Of a stretch of DNA of 64,000 nucleotides, positions 44,405-55,798 are shown piece after piece. The notes under the pieces are model-generated. The model was not told where the DNA came from. It searched no databases and saw only the letters and a list, made by a program, of their open reading frames with translations. The DNA lies in contig NC_133103.1 of NCBI RefSeq assembly GCF_022965805.1, forward strand, positions 51,472,386 through 51,536,385. Reading direction: 5' to 3'. Each line of letters begins with the position of its first letter. The stretch's first letter is position 1. A program made the translations under genes and the position numbers. This DNA comes from Primulina eburnea (taxonomy: Eukaryota; Streptophyta; Magnoliopsida; Lamiales; Gesneriaceae).

Positions 44405-44517
44405 CTAATTGAGTCACTCAAAATAATAATAATAACAATAATAAATAAAATACAAACAAGAACAGAGAAGTAGCATTTCATAAACCCACCAAAAATTAAG
44501 CATGTTGCAATTCTAAC

Positions 44518-44647
44518 CGGGGTGAAAAAAGAATTGGTGCTGGAAGTACTCATTTGATCAAGCTCCTTGCTCATCACATCCACAAGTTCCGTCATCCACA
44601 CCTCTAGTTAAACTTACTTGCGATTTTGCATAGCAAATAAGAGAATC
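44518..44647 (-). pseudogene. ATM-like exon with internal deletion
   Basis: Acceptor AGTAG, donor CCG|GTTAGA. DSLICYAKSQVSLTRGVDDG is followed in another frame by ELVDVMSKELDQMSTSSTNS; a few residues between them are lost near 44600. Confidence 0.8.
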
Positions 44648-44724
44648 CTACTAATGAAGGACAAATTAGAAGAACTACACACATTTAACTTTAAACCAAA
44701 ACCATCAATTTAGTACGGCAACAC

Positions 44725-44881
44725 CTTTAGACTTCGATCATGAGTAGCAAACCAGTACCGAAAGACGAAATGATTTACTGATTGATGAATTTCCAGGGAT
44801 TTGCCACCTATAATTGGCCCATCCTTTAACAAACATGTATTGATGCACTCCACAAGCTTGCGAGAAATTTTTCCCTCATCC
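44725..44881 (-). pseudogene. ATM-like exon
   Basis: Acceptor TGTTAG, donor AAG|GTGTTG. Encodes DEGKISRKLVECINTCLLKD and SLEIHQSVNHFVFRYWFATH. In frame, very clear ATM match. Confidence 0.88.
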
Positions 44882-44989
44882 CTAACATGCAAAAAGAACA
44901 AAATTATAAAGTTGATGATTATTGCAACAAAATAACTAAAAGAAATCTATGTAAGGTAGAACCGGAATACAAAAATATCGATGTGTTAC

Positions 44990-45184
44990 TTTACATGAGA
45001 AAAAATTCCAAAAAAACCCGAAATAATGTTATCTCGAAGATCATCAGGAATATCTCCAGGAGAGTTCTCAAAAAGTGAATGAAGTGTCAAGGTGAAGCAG
45101 GAAACCTCTTCTTTGGGGTTTATTTGACCAAAATTTTTTGTGCTTAGGCTTTTTCCACCTTTTCCATGTACAGAAGTACAAGAT
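44990..45184 (-). pseudogene. ATM-like exon with 1-base deletion
   Basis: Acceptor GACAG, donor GTAACA. LVLLYMEKV joins in phase to the previous exon, then the frame is lost near 45155. KSLSTKNFGQINPKEEV and TLTLHSLFENSPGDIPDDLR continue in another frame. Confidence 0.85.
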
Positions 45185-45253
45185 CTGTCCATGCAGATGA
45201 AATTCACAGTCATATAGATAGTGAATTAGCCAAGTTATTGGAGGTACACTCAC

Positions 45254-45414
45254 TGGAGTAAACTCGTTTCCGCATGTGAAACCGATAATATGTAACTTCC
45301 AAAAGATAGCGAAGGATAACACCATACTCAGATTGGAAACTTGGAACATCTTTGAGGACATCCCACACATGATTGAAAAGTGATTCAGCCACATGAGAAG
45401 AAGATTTGTTTTGC
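45254..45414 (-). pseudogene. ATM-like exon
   Basis: Acceptor TTCAG, donor GTGAGT. Encodes SLFNHVWDVLKDVPSFQSEY and YYRFHMRKRVY. The exon expected before it (about 45 residues starting with a WPFLI-like block in plant ATM) is not found in 45415-46420. Confidence 0.87.
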
Positions 45415-46420
45415 CTGAAAAACAGAAGAAATCAAATGAAACAGAAAAAACTACATCAATGATAAATCTTACATGGATGACCTAGGACTACATTTCTTTG
45501 ATACAGAAACATGTGGATCCCCTCGCCAATCTGCAGGTCTTAATAATTCTCTCTTAAACAAGAATCTGGATACCATTTTGTATCCTTAAATTTTCGGATA
45601 GATGTTGATCATCAGATGAATTTATTCAATCTCACCTAACAGATGCTTCTCTTGTTATTCATAAAAAACCTGATCTGATCTACAGGCCAATTAATGAATT
45701 TCATTCAATCTCAGCCACCATATTCTTATGTTGTTATCAATGAGAAATCTGATTTATCTTCCGGTCATTGGACGATTTTCATTCCATCTCAAGCATTAGA
45801 TTTTAGTTTTGTTATCTATATTCAATCTATAATATCATATCTTGTCATTTCACGATAACTCACACATGAGACAAATTACAATATAATCCTCTCTAGAGCA
45901 TTTATATATTTTTTATTTCATTATATGATATAACCCAACAGCATTTATGTATACTGTTTTATCATTTTGTGTATCTTCTTATCTAATATCAACATGCATT
46001 TCAGATCATTAAAAAAAAAACTCAACTATGAAGCAAATTTATAACATACTCCCCTCCCTGTTACTTCTGGTATTGTGCTTCTGCAGATATCTTATCCGCC
46101 TCCTTGTTCTCTGAGTTCCTATTTTAATATAAATATGTTATATATAAATAAATAAAATAACATACTCCCCTCCAGGCATTTTTGTTCATGAGAGACATTC
46201 CGAGCATTTCAGTGTTTTCATTCATTGTTTGCAAATAAATCAATAGCTTTGAATTCACAAAATACATTTTATGATTTACAAAGAAGACAAAGACCTGCAT
46301 CATTTCTATCTCAAAATGTCTAAAAATCATACTACAATCTACAGGTATAAACCAATCTCAATATCAATTTTGGACAGATTATATTCCACGTGATTGGTAA
46401 ATTCAGAAGATGCATCTTAC

Positions 46421-46529
46421 AATGTGGAACTTCGTTAGGCTTAAGCACTGAAGTTTTATCAGACAAATATCTACAGAATCCAATGGATCTATCGGTTTCT
46501 AACCATGTATTCAACAACTTGGCCCCTTC
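46421..46529 (-). pseudogene. ATM-like exon 2
   Basis: Acceptor TACAG, donor GTAAGA. Encodes EGAKLLNTWLETDRSIGFCR and SVLKPNEVPH. It joins in phase to exon 1. Confidence 0.88.
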
Positions 46530-47358
46530 CTGTATTCATAAACCAAAAGATAAAAAACATTAATACACTACATGAGCAAAATATTATCCACGAAAAAATT
46601 ATCTCAGAATATTAATCACTTGTAGAATTGAAGAGGAGGATATGAAATTCCCTAAACTTAATTACGGAAAAAGCCAATTATAAGTATTTCCAATAATTCT
46701 CGCAAAGATTCGAATTTCATAACACATGTAGCGAATGAGACTCCCTGCTTGAATAATTTAAAATCAAATAAAAGAAAGTAAATTATCTTTATGTTTATCG
46801 ACTGGCCCATTTCAGGGGGAAAATAAATTAATAAAAGAAGGTAATGACAAACATCAAAAACTATCATCATGTACCCGTCAAACCATAAAAAATAATACAA
46901 TGAAAAGGAAAAAAGGTTTCCTTCATTTTTAAATAGATACAAAAGGAATGGCAATGACCTCTACATATAGTTCAGTGCCTATTAAAAAATAGGACTCAAT
47001 GCCATCCTAAGATAAGAAATATGAATCGGAAATGTTTCAGCAAAACAAACGAACTGTGTGAAAGTATACAAGTATGAATTCTACTTATTGCTCGATCCTA
47101 TTAAACAAAATCATGGAAAATTATGTAAAGATGATTTCATATCAAGAAACTCAAACTCGTTACCCTCCAAGAAACTAAACAGACACGCCAGTAAAAGTCT
47201 TATCTCGAAAATATCCGAAGCATAACATGAACCATATATTCTGTTCAGAACACAAAAGCGTAAGAGAGGTGCAAAATAATCAATATATAAACTTGAACAT
47301 CTTTCCCGGATAAGCCGAAACATGTTAAAAACCAAGTATCCACCATCTTCTTGATTAC

Positions 47359-47424
47359 TTCTCGGGCTTTGGCCTTGTCGGATGATAGCTTGGAGACGAT
47401 CACTTGAACGACTTTCAAGGCCAT
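47359..47424 (-). pseudogene. ATM-like exon 1 with start codon
   Basis: ATG at 47424-47422 and 22 codons ending VSKLSSDKAKARE, donor GTAATC. The upstream strand reads a plausible plant 5' UTR. The next exon supplies EGAKLLNTW, the continuation seen in plant ATM. Confidence 0.87.
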
Positions 47425-47442
47425 TTTTACCGTATCCAAGCG

Positions 47443-47451
47443 CTAGGGTTT
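47443..47451 (-). promoter_or_regulatory. Telo-box-like AAACCCTAG upstream of ATM start
   Basis: AAACCCTAG on the minus strand about 20 bp before the ATG. AAACCCTA motifs are common near transcription starts of plant housekeeping and cell-cycle genes. The unknown repeat family begins about 200 bp further upstream (47650). Confidence 0.35.
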
Positions 47452-48040
47452 CTTTAGAGAGAAAAGGCGGGAGAATCAGGAGATTGATCGGGGAGGAAGA
47501 ACCCTGTTACGGGGTATTTGATAACTCAACAATGGGATGGGAGCGGAGCGGAGGGGAGCGGGGCCAATTCAGATATGGAAACCGACAAAACGCGTTTAAT
47601 TTTTCAGCCGTTAACATTTTTGGGGATATATTTAAAATATAAACTTTAGGTAATAATTTAAAACATGGTTTACACCGTTTTTAATTTATTTTACTTAAAT
47701 AATTTTGTATAATGTTTTATATTTGAAATAACTTGATAAACTTATTAATTATATAGACACATGCAATTTAATATCTCAAAATGCAAATTTTTATTTTTAA
47801 ATTTTACATATTTTTAAAAGTGACAATTATATAAATTTATTGAATTAACAAGACAAGAAGAAGAAAAAAAACGTCTCGTTTAATTTGAGTAAGCTTGCGT
47901 TTGTTTTAAATTTTTTATTACTATTTTATTTAAAAAAAACTCGATCTTCTTTCTTTCATTTTTTAATAATATATTCTTGTAGTTATGACCGTCGATTGAT
48001 TTTCTATTTGACTTATTTTTAGTCTTAAGTTTGAATTTTG

Positions 48041-48600
48041 GGGCTTTTTTTAAAAATAATATTAATTAAAAATTATTTAATAAAATATTGTAAAAATGAG
48101 ATGTTTGTAAAATAGTGCAATCCGTAGAAATTTATAACGGATTCTAAATTTTAAAAAAAATTAAAGAAAAAGCAGTTGTCACGGATTCCCTATTTGACAA
48201 AATAATAATTTTGTGCTTTTTGAAAATATTTCAAGGTTGTTATTTTTGCATGGTCGGAACACAACCGAAAATAAGAATTTCTTAACAGCCTTGAAGTATT
48301 TTGCGCAAAGAAGTCGAGGAAATGCAAAGAAGTCGGAGGAATTGCACAAATAATTCGGAGGAATTGCGCATAATTTAAATGATGGCACTCAAGGATTCCT
48401 AGAACCCGTGACTGCGTGTCACGGACTCAGAATCCATGACAGTCTGTCACGGATTCTACGCCTCTGTTTCTTTTATTTTTTAAAAAAAATTAAGAATCCT
48501 GTAAAATTTTCTACAGATTGCATTATTTTTACAAGACTCACACTTTTGCAATATTTTGCTAAATAGTTTTTAATTAATATTATTTTTTAAAAAAGCCTTT
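48041..48600. repeat. Imperfect long inverted repeat (foldback) in copy 1
   Basis: About 110 bp at 48041-48150 (GGCTTTTTTTAAAAATAATA to CGGATTCT) recurs in reverse complement at about 48487-48600, separated by about 340 bp. Arms of this size around a short core suggest a foldback or MITE-like element. Confidence 0.65.
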
Positions 48601-48730
48601 GAGTTTTGTGGGGTATGAGGATAGATTATGTGCCTTTTACTTTTTTTTCTTTCAAGTAAATTTTTGTTGTTTATTTTGACAATATCTATGAATTCACAAA
48701 AACTTACGTGAAACGGTCTTATAGGTCAAT

Positions 48731-50183
48731 TGTGGAGGTATCAGGTCAAATGCCCATGCACTGAGCACATGTCAGAATCAAACGAACGCTATCAAATCAC
48801 TGCTTGAGCTGGCACACCGGCCTCAATCAGGGATACTCGTATGATAACGTCGACAAAGCGCTATCAAATCTCAAATCTCAATCAATCATCGAGGCCACTA
48901 ATGACTATGCTTTAAGGGCCACGTAATGCCAAACATAACATCGTTTTCACAAACCCCAGAATCAGATCCAATCATAAATAGGTATCTAAGGATCATAGCT
49001 CAACGTGTATGTCATGTATGCCACATCAACTCAACAAATAAGGCATATAGACATATATTCTCAATCAAATCAATAAAACATATATCATATGATACAGATA
49101 CATGCTACATGTTATTTGGTCGCAACAATCTCAATTCTTCGTTCCAGTCGATGTAGCTTGAAGATATCAGTATAATAATCTATTTACATCAATATCATAT
49201 TCATTTCAATCCATAACATCATTCAAAATCAACAATATAAGTTTCAAATATCTTTTGAAAATTCAAAAATTCATATCAAATCGAAATCATAACATAATTC
49301 AATTCTGACTTCGAAACTTAGTTTCTTGTCGGTTATTCTACCACATATATGAATCTTGACTTCAAATACATGCTATTCCAGTACTTTAATAATTAAAGAT
49401 ACTGAAAATAGAAGAAGCTTACCTCAAAAGAAAGAGCTCCACGAGAGGATTCCAAATATATAATTTGTTTCAAGTTTGGACAACGTTTCAAGGTAGATTC
49501 GAACGATAGAATTCAGTTTTCTTTCTTTTCTCTCAAAGCTTCAGCAAAGGAAATGAAGAAATCTGTACAAACACTCATCCTTATCATTCTTAAATCGTGC
49601 CGGAACTGGTGCAAGTGCGCGCCTTGTCATGTCCGCACGCACGGGCCTGCGCAGGTGCGCGTCTTGTTCTGTTCGAAACGCTATTTTAGGTTCCGCATTT
49701 GCATAAGTGGTCAACATGAAAGTGGTAGATCTGTGTCTTGGCTTTCATTGGCCACCAATCTCACTCAATTTGGATATCAGACGCGAGAGTCATGCTCATT
49801 CTCCCAAAATGTGTCAATGTAGGAACTGCAACGCACATGATACACTTCGGGATGATTTTGCACCTATTTCCAATTGAATTTGGACAAAACTCAAAACATG
49901 AAAGTTTAGTACTATGTATTAGCTTTCCAATGCAATTGGTCTCAATTCATTTGGACTACACTCAGATAATTATGCTAAAAACCGTAAAATGTGTCACTTT
50001 TCTATTGCGGTTCAACACGCCATTCAAGCACAAATCAATTTATAATACAATCTTTCATTATCATCACCTATTTTCTCACTTTCACTGTCAATTATATACT
50101 TCGTACAATTAATAGCATAACAATTTCATGAATTATCGATCATCAACATATGATTTACGATAATACGATACATGGTCCTTACA
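48731..50183 (-). mobile_element. LTR-like insert in repeat copy 1
   Basis: On the minus strand it starts TGTAAGGACCATGTATCG and ends GATACCTCCACA, a TG..CA structure of 1453 bp; the duplicate is at about 53690-55140. It carries an AGCTCTTTCTTTTGAGGTAAGC stretch and no domains, like a solo LTR in reverse. I find no matching 5-bp target duplication (TCAAT and GATTC), so its origin is uncertain. Confidence 0.45.
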
Positions 50184-51360
50184 GATTCCCTATTTGACTT
50201 GTGTTGAGTCTTAAGTTTAAGTTTGGGTTTTTTTAAAAAAATTAATATTCATTCAAAAACTATTTAGTAAAATATTGTAAAAATGAGATGTTTGTAAAAA
50301 TAGTGTGATCCATATAAATTTATAGCGGATTCTAAATCCGTGACAGTTTGCCACGGATTCTCAATTTGACTTGTGTTTAGTTTTGAGTTTGAATTTTGGA
50401 GCTTTTTTAAAAATTAATATTAATTTAAAAAAACTATTCAGTAAAATATTGTAAAAATGAGATATTTGTAAAAATAGTGCAATCCGTAGAAATTTATAGC
50501 GGATTCTAAATTTTGTTTTTAAAATATTTGAAGAAAAAGAGCCTGACAGCGGATTCTAGGGAATCCGTCACTCTTCATCTTTAAATTGCACGCATTTTCT
50601 CCTTTTCATCTGTCCAAAATGCTTCCTTTCTCCGATTCATTCTCGCAAAATGTTTCTTTCCTCCGGTTCATTTGCGTAAAATCCTTCTTTTCTCCTTCAG
50701 CCTTGTGTTAATATTATTTATTGATATTGTCATCCATTTCATTCGAAGATATGTTAAGAGGTAATGTTTAATTTCGTTGATAATATTATAATTATATATT
50801 AAGAAGTAATATTTTGTTTTGTGTAAATTTTTGTTAATGTTTGTCATTTATTTCAGATATTAACATCGTCCGTTGATTTTATTACAAATTCTGTATAACC
50901 ACGTTTGAGAAGGTAATTTAAGCGATTTATTAATATTTTATTTGTATTATTTATATTGTATTAATGTATTTATAATTTTTTTCACTAGCATTATACAAAT
51001 AAGTATAATTTTGTTAAATAGTATATTTTTAATATTAATCACATATAAATATAATAATGGGGATATTAAAAAAATAATAAATATAATTTTGTGCTTTTTG
51101 AAAATATTTCAAGGTTATTTTATTTGCGTAGTCGGAACACAACCGGAAACAAGAATTTCTTAACATCCTTCAAGTATTTTGCGCAAAGAAGTCGAGGAAA
51201 TGGAAAGAAGTCGGAGGAATTGCGCACAATTTTAATGATGGTATTCACGGATTCCTAGAACCCGTGACTGCATGTCACAGATTCAGAATCCTTGACAGTC
51301 TGTCACAGATTCTACGCCTCTGTTTCCTTTATTTTTTTTAAAAAAAATTAAGAATCCTGT

Positions 51361-51365
<5 letters not shown>

Positions 51366-51416
<51 letters not shown>
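51366..51416. repeat. TA dinucleotide microsatellite
   Basis: About 25 TA units in a row. Confidence 0.97.
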
Positions 51417-51418
<2 letters not shown>

Positions 51419-51907
51419 TCACAAAAACTTAAGTGAAACGGTCTTATAAATCAATTGTTCCATTTCATTTAAAAAATATAATTTTTATAATAAAAATATT
51501 GTATTCCACGTTAAGTATGAATCGGGCTAATACGTCTAATGGAAAAATATATGTGATATCTTCTCAAGTGATACATACTGTTAATTTTTCTCCTTCACTC
51601 GTAAATCACATGCAATGGAGGATAGCTTGGTTCGTTGTTTAATTGGCTTGAGAATGGGAAAGCCAAAGTAAATTTCATAAAAGTTGGGTTTTTGGGGTTT
51701 TAAAAGAATGGTAGAAAATGGATGGTTGTTATCCAAGTAAGTGCTTAATTATCTAAAATAAATTGATGTACATTATGTTATATATGTTGTGGAATTTTAT
51801 TAATAATACCTGTTACAATTCCATCCAAAGAAAAAAGTTTATTCAAATTGAAGATAATATAAGAATATCTACAATCACTATGTCACGTGAAAGATTGAAC
51901 GGATTTG

Positions 51908-52668
51908 CTATGTTATCAATTGAGAAAAAATATTTGAACATGTAGACTGTGAAAATTTTATCATATTTGTGCGGCCAAACTGCAGTACATTCATATTTAA
52001 GTGATTATTTAAACAAAATTGTAAAATTTATTTCATTATATTACACAAGTTTTGAATGTGTTGTTTGATCTTTTAATTATATTCTATTTTACACATGTAT
52101 TGTTTTACAAAAAAGCGCATTAATAAAAAAATCACATTTTATCGTCTTATGAGTCCATTTTTCAATTTGTATCAAACCTATAAAATATCATATATGACCA
52201 ACACGTCTAATATCAAACTTAAACCATAGTTAGAAGACTCCTAAACAACTAAGTAATATCTAATTTAACTGTCAATAACCATAGTCATATCGACATATCA
52301 ACACCCAAATGAGTCATAAGCGCTAAAACAACTACCCCATCCACAATGGGTTTGCGCCTAGCTCTAGCACTGTGGTGCTGAGGCACTCATCGCGCTCGGC
52401 ATCAGCACTGCAGCGCTACCAGCCCCGAAGATCGGGCGCTGCGGTGCTAGCCCCGCGGATCAAAAATCCCAAACAACATTTGAAACCAACCTCTACTCCA
52501 CGTTCAACCAGCCCGGACCAGGATCGAACCAATCCTTCTTATCCCTCCTTAAGACCCTCCTGGATCGACCTAGCCGTGGTCCCTAGCCCCATCCACGTTG
52601 CCCTCAACCCTTCGCACAACCTAGTCGTCCCAAGCCCTAAATCGAGGAAACATGATCGCACCATCACA
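51908..52668 (+). repeat. Dispersed repeat shared with 15379-16137
   Basis: Second copy of the segment next to the assembly gap, same orientation, 36.5 kb away on the other side of the ATM remnant. The match ends at GCACCATCAC; here the segmental duplication at 52673 follows at once. Confidence 0.8.
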
Positions 52669-52672
52669 ATAA

Positions 52673-55544
52673 GTTTTATATTTGAAATAACTTGATAAAC
52701 TTATTAATTATATAGACACATGCAATTTAATATCTCAAAATGCAAATTTTTATTTTTAAATTTTACATATTTTTAAAAGTGACAATTATATAAATTTATT
52801 GAATTAACAAGACAAGAAGAAGAAAAAAAACGTCTCGTTTAATTTGAGTAAGCTTGCGTTTGTTTTAAATTTTTTATTACTATTTTATTTAAAAAAAACT
52901 CGATCTTCTTTCTTTCATTTTTTAATAATATATTCTTGTAGTTATGACCGTCGATTGATTTTCTATTTGACTTATTTTTAGTCTTAAGTTTGAATTTTGG
53001 GGCTTTTTTTAAAAATAATATTAATTAAAAATTATTTAATGAAATATTGTAAAAATGAGATGTTTGTAAAATAGTGCAATCCGTAGAAATTTATAGCGGA
53101 TTCTAAATTTTAAAAAAAATTAAAGAAAAAGCAGTTGTCACGGATTCCCTATTTGACAAAATAATAATTTTGTGTTTTTTGAAAATATTTCAAGGTTGTT
53201 ATTTTTGCATGGTCGGAACACAACCGAAAATAAGAATTTCTTAACAGCCTTGAAGTATTTTGCGCAAAGAAGGCGAGGAAATGCAAAGAAGTCGGAGGAA
53301 TTGCACAAATAATTCGGAGGAATTGCGCATAATTTAAATGATGGCACTCAAGGATTCCTAGAACCCGTGACTGCGTGTCACGGACTCAGAATCCATGATA
53401 GTCTGTCACGGATTCTACGCCTCTGTTTCTTTTATTTTTTAAAAAAAATTAAGAATCCTGTAAAATTTTCTACAGATTGCATTATTTTTACAAGACTCAC
53501 ACTTTTGCAATATTTTGCTAAATAGTTTTTAATTAATATTATTTTTTAAAAAAGCCTTTGAGTTTTGTGGGGTATGAGGATAGATTATGTGCCTTTTACT
53601 TTTTTTCTTTCAAATAAATTTTTGTTGTTTATTTTGACAATATCTATGAATTCACAAAAACTTACGTGAAACGGTCTTATAGGTCAATTTTGGAGGTATC
53701 AGGTCAAATGCCCATCCACTGAGCACATGTCAGAATCAAACGAACGCTATCAAATCACTGCTTGAGCTGGCACACCGACCTCAATCAGGGATACTCGTAT
53801 GATAACGTCGACAAAGCGCTATCAAATCTCAAATCTCAATCAATCATCGAGGCCACTAATGACTATGCTTTAAGGGCCACGTAATGCCAAACATAACATC
53901 GTTTTCACAAACCCCAGAATCAGATCCAATCATAAATAGGTATCTAAGGATCATAGCTCAACGTGTATGTCATGTATGCCACATCAACTCAACAAATTAG
54001 GCATATAGACATATATTCTCAATCAAATCAATAAAACATATATCATATGATACAGATACATGCTACATGTTATTTGGTCGCAACAATCTCAATTCTTCGT
54101 TCCAGTCGATGTAGCTTGAAGATATCAGTATAATAATCTATTTACATCAATATCATATTCATTTCAATCCATAACATCATTCAAAATCAACAATATAAGT
54201 TTCAAATATCTTTTGAAAATTCAAAAATTAATATCAAATCGAAATCATAACATAATTCAATTCTGACTTCGAAACTTAGTTTCTTGTCGGTTATTCTACC
54301 ACATATATGAATCTTGACTTCAAATACATGCTATTCCAGTACTTTAATAATTAAAGATACTGAAACTAGAAGAAGCTTACCTCAAAAGAAAGAGCTCAAC
54401 GAGAGGATTCCAAATATATAATTTGTTTCAAGTTTGGACAACGTTTCAAGGTAGATTCGAACGATAGAATTCAGTTTTCTTTCTTTTCTCTCAAAGCTTC
54501 AGCAAAGGAAATGAAGAAATCTGTACAAACACTCATCCTTATCATTCTTAAATCGTGCCGGAACTGGTGCAAGTGCGCGCCTTGTCATGTTCGCACGCAC
54601 GGGCCTGCGCAGGTGCGCGTCTTGTTCTGTCCGAAACGCTATTTTAGGTTCCGCATTTGCATAAGTGGTCAACATGAAAGTGGTAGATCTGTGTCTTGGC
54701 TTTCATTGGCCACCAATCTCACTCAATTTGGATATCAGACGCGAGAGTCATGCTCATTCTCCCAAAATGTGTCAATGTAGAAACTGCAACGCACATGATA
54801 CACTTCGGGATGATTTTGCACCTATTTCCAATTGAATTTGGACAAAACTCAAAACATGAAAGTTTTAGTACTATGTATTAGCTTTCCAATGCAATTGGTC
54901 TCAATTCATTTGGACTACACTCAGATAATTATGCTAAAAACCGTAAAATGTGTCACTTTTCTATTGCGGTTCAACACGCCATCCAAGCACAAATCAATTT
55001 ATAATACAGTCTTTCATTATCATCACCTATTTTCTCACTTTCACTGTCAATTATGTACTTCGTACAATTAATAGCATAACAATTTCATGAATTATCGATC
55101 ATCAACATATGATTTACGATAATACGATACATGGTCCTTACAGATTCCCTATTTGACTTGTGTTGAGTCTTAAGTTTAAGTTTGGGTTTTTTAAAAAAAT
55201 TAATATTCATTCAAAAACTATTTAGTAAAATATTGTAAAAATGAGATGTTTGTAAAAATAGTGTGATCCATATAAATTTATAGCGGATTCTAAATCCGTG
55301 ACAGTTTGCCACAGATTCTCAATTTGACTTGTGTTTAGTTTTGAGTTTGAATTTTGGAGCTTTTTTAAAAATTAATATTAATTTAAAAAAACTATTCAGT
55401 AAAATATTGTAAAAATGAGATATTTGTAAAAATAGTGCAATCCGTAGAAATTTATAGCGGATTCTAAATTTTGTTTTTAAAATATTTGAAGAAAAAGAGC
55501 CTGACACGGATTCTAGGGAATCCGTCACTCTTCATCTTTAAATT
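52673..55544 (+). repeat. Direct duplication of 47714-50587
   Basis: About 2.87 kb nearly identical to 47714-50587 (offset 4959, falling to 4958 or less by small indels). It starts abruptly after 52668 and ends at the AAATT before 55545. Frames 53138-53347, 54511-54780 and 54832-55071 mirror those of copy 1, several altered by single-base changes, and are not genes. Confidence 0.9.
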
Positions 55545-55549
55545 ATTAC

Positions 55550-55563
55550 ACGGTGTAAACCAT
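55550..55563 (-). repeat. 14-bp inverted copy of the repeat terminus
   Basis: ACGGTGTAAACCAT, exact reverse complement of ATGGTTTACACCGT at 47665-47678 and 58820-58833. It marks the right end of the duplicated block and may be a terminal inverted repeat. Confidence 0.55.
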
Positions 55564-55606
55564 ATTCTAAATTTTGTTTTTAAAATATTTCGATTGTGAT
55601 GCGCGT

Positions 55607-55798
55607 ATTACATGGAGGCCGAATTCGTGAGTGTTTGTTTTACCACCGCATGAGATATCTTGCATGCTTAAAGGTGATTTCTTGGAAGAGCCCGGGTCAT
55701 TATTACATGGAGGCCGAATTCATGAGTGTTTGTTTTACCATCGCATGGGATATCTTGCATGCTTAATGGTGATATTTCTGGAAGAGCCCGGGTTATGG
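55607..55798 (+). repeat. 95-bp tandem repeat, two copies
   Basis: ATTACATGGAGGCCGAATTC begins at 55607 and 55702; units end in GGAAGAGCCCGGGT. They differ at several positions. Confidence 0.85.

Larger units (their letters stand above)
20706..47424 (-). pseudogene. ATM: ATM homologue, N-terminal HEAT-repeat part, degraded and truncated
   Basis: ATM is a PI3K-like kinase that signals DNA double-strand breaks. Exons on this strand match, in order, the N-terminal helical region of plant ATM as I know it, from the start (VSKLSSDKAKARE) to a block ending ALNELRLCHVTER. Splice sites are mostly conserved GT/AG, so this is a DNA-level copy and not a retrocopy. Frame breaks are visible in exons near 45155, 44600, 44375, 29140, 29076, 27670 and 27138, and an in-frame TAA lies at 30482-30484. 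Exon 3 (expected between 46421 and 45414) is not found. Several hundred residues expected between 27094 and 22146 are absent, and that interval contains solo LTR 3. No FAT, kinase or FATC exon follows. It is interrupted by an L1 LINE. An assembly full of indels is the alternative, but exon loss argues for a pseudogene. Two weaker exon candidates lie at 31460-31545 and near 31792-31880. Confidence 0.88.
47650..52668 (+). repeat. Unknown hairpin-rich repeat family, copy 1
   Basis: Begins GTAATAATTTAAAACATGG, a start shared exactly with 58805. The part 47714-50587 is duplicated at 52673-55544; the part 50588-52200 matches 59280-60476; and 51908-52668 matches 15379-16137. It contains many copies of a GTAAAATATTGTAAAAATGA / CAATCCGTAGAAATTTATA block in both orientations and short palindromes built on GAATCCGTGAC. 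No protein is recognisable: frames such as 48179-48388, 49553-49822 and 50942-51163 are repeat-borne. Probably a non-autonomous DNA element with later insertions; the class is not established. Confidence 0.7.

Noticed and set aside
48380..48470. A CRISPR-like array of GTCACGGATTC repeats
   Set aside because: The sequence is a plant nuclear genome. The repeats are irregularly spaced palindromes within a transposon-like family, with no regular spacers.
49553..50112. Duplicated small genes at 49553 and 54511
   Set aside because: Both lie inside the LTR-like insert of the duplicated repeat. Their frames differ by single-base changes and have no recognisable domain.
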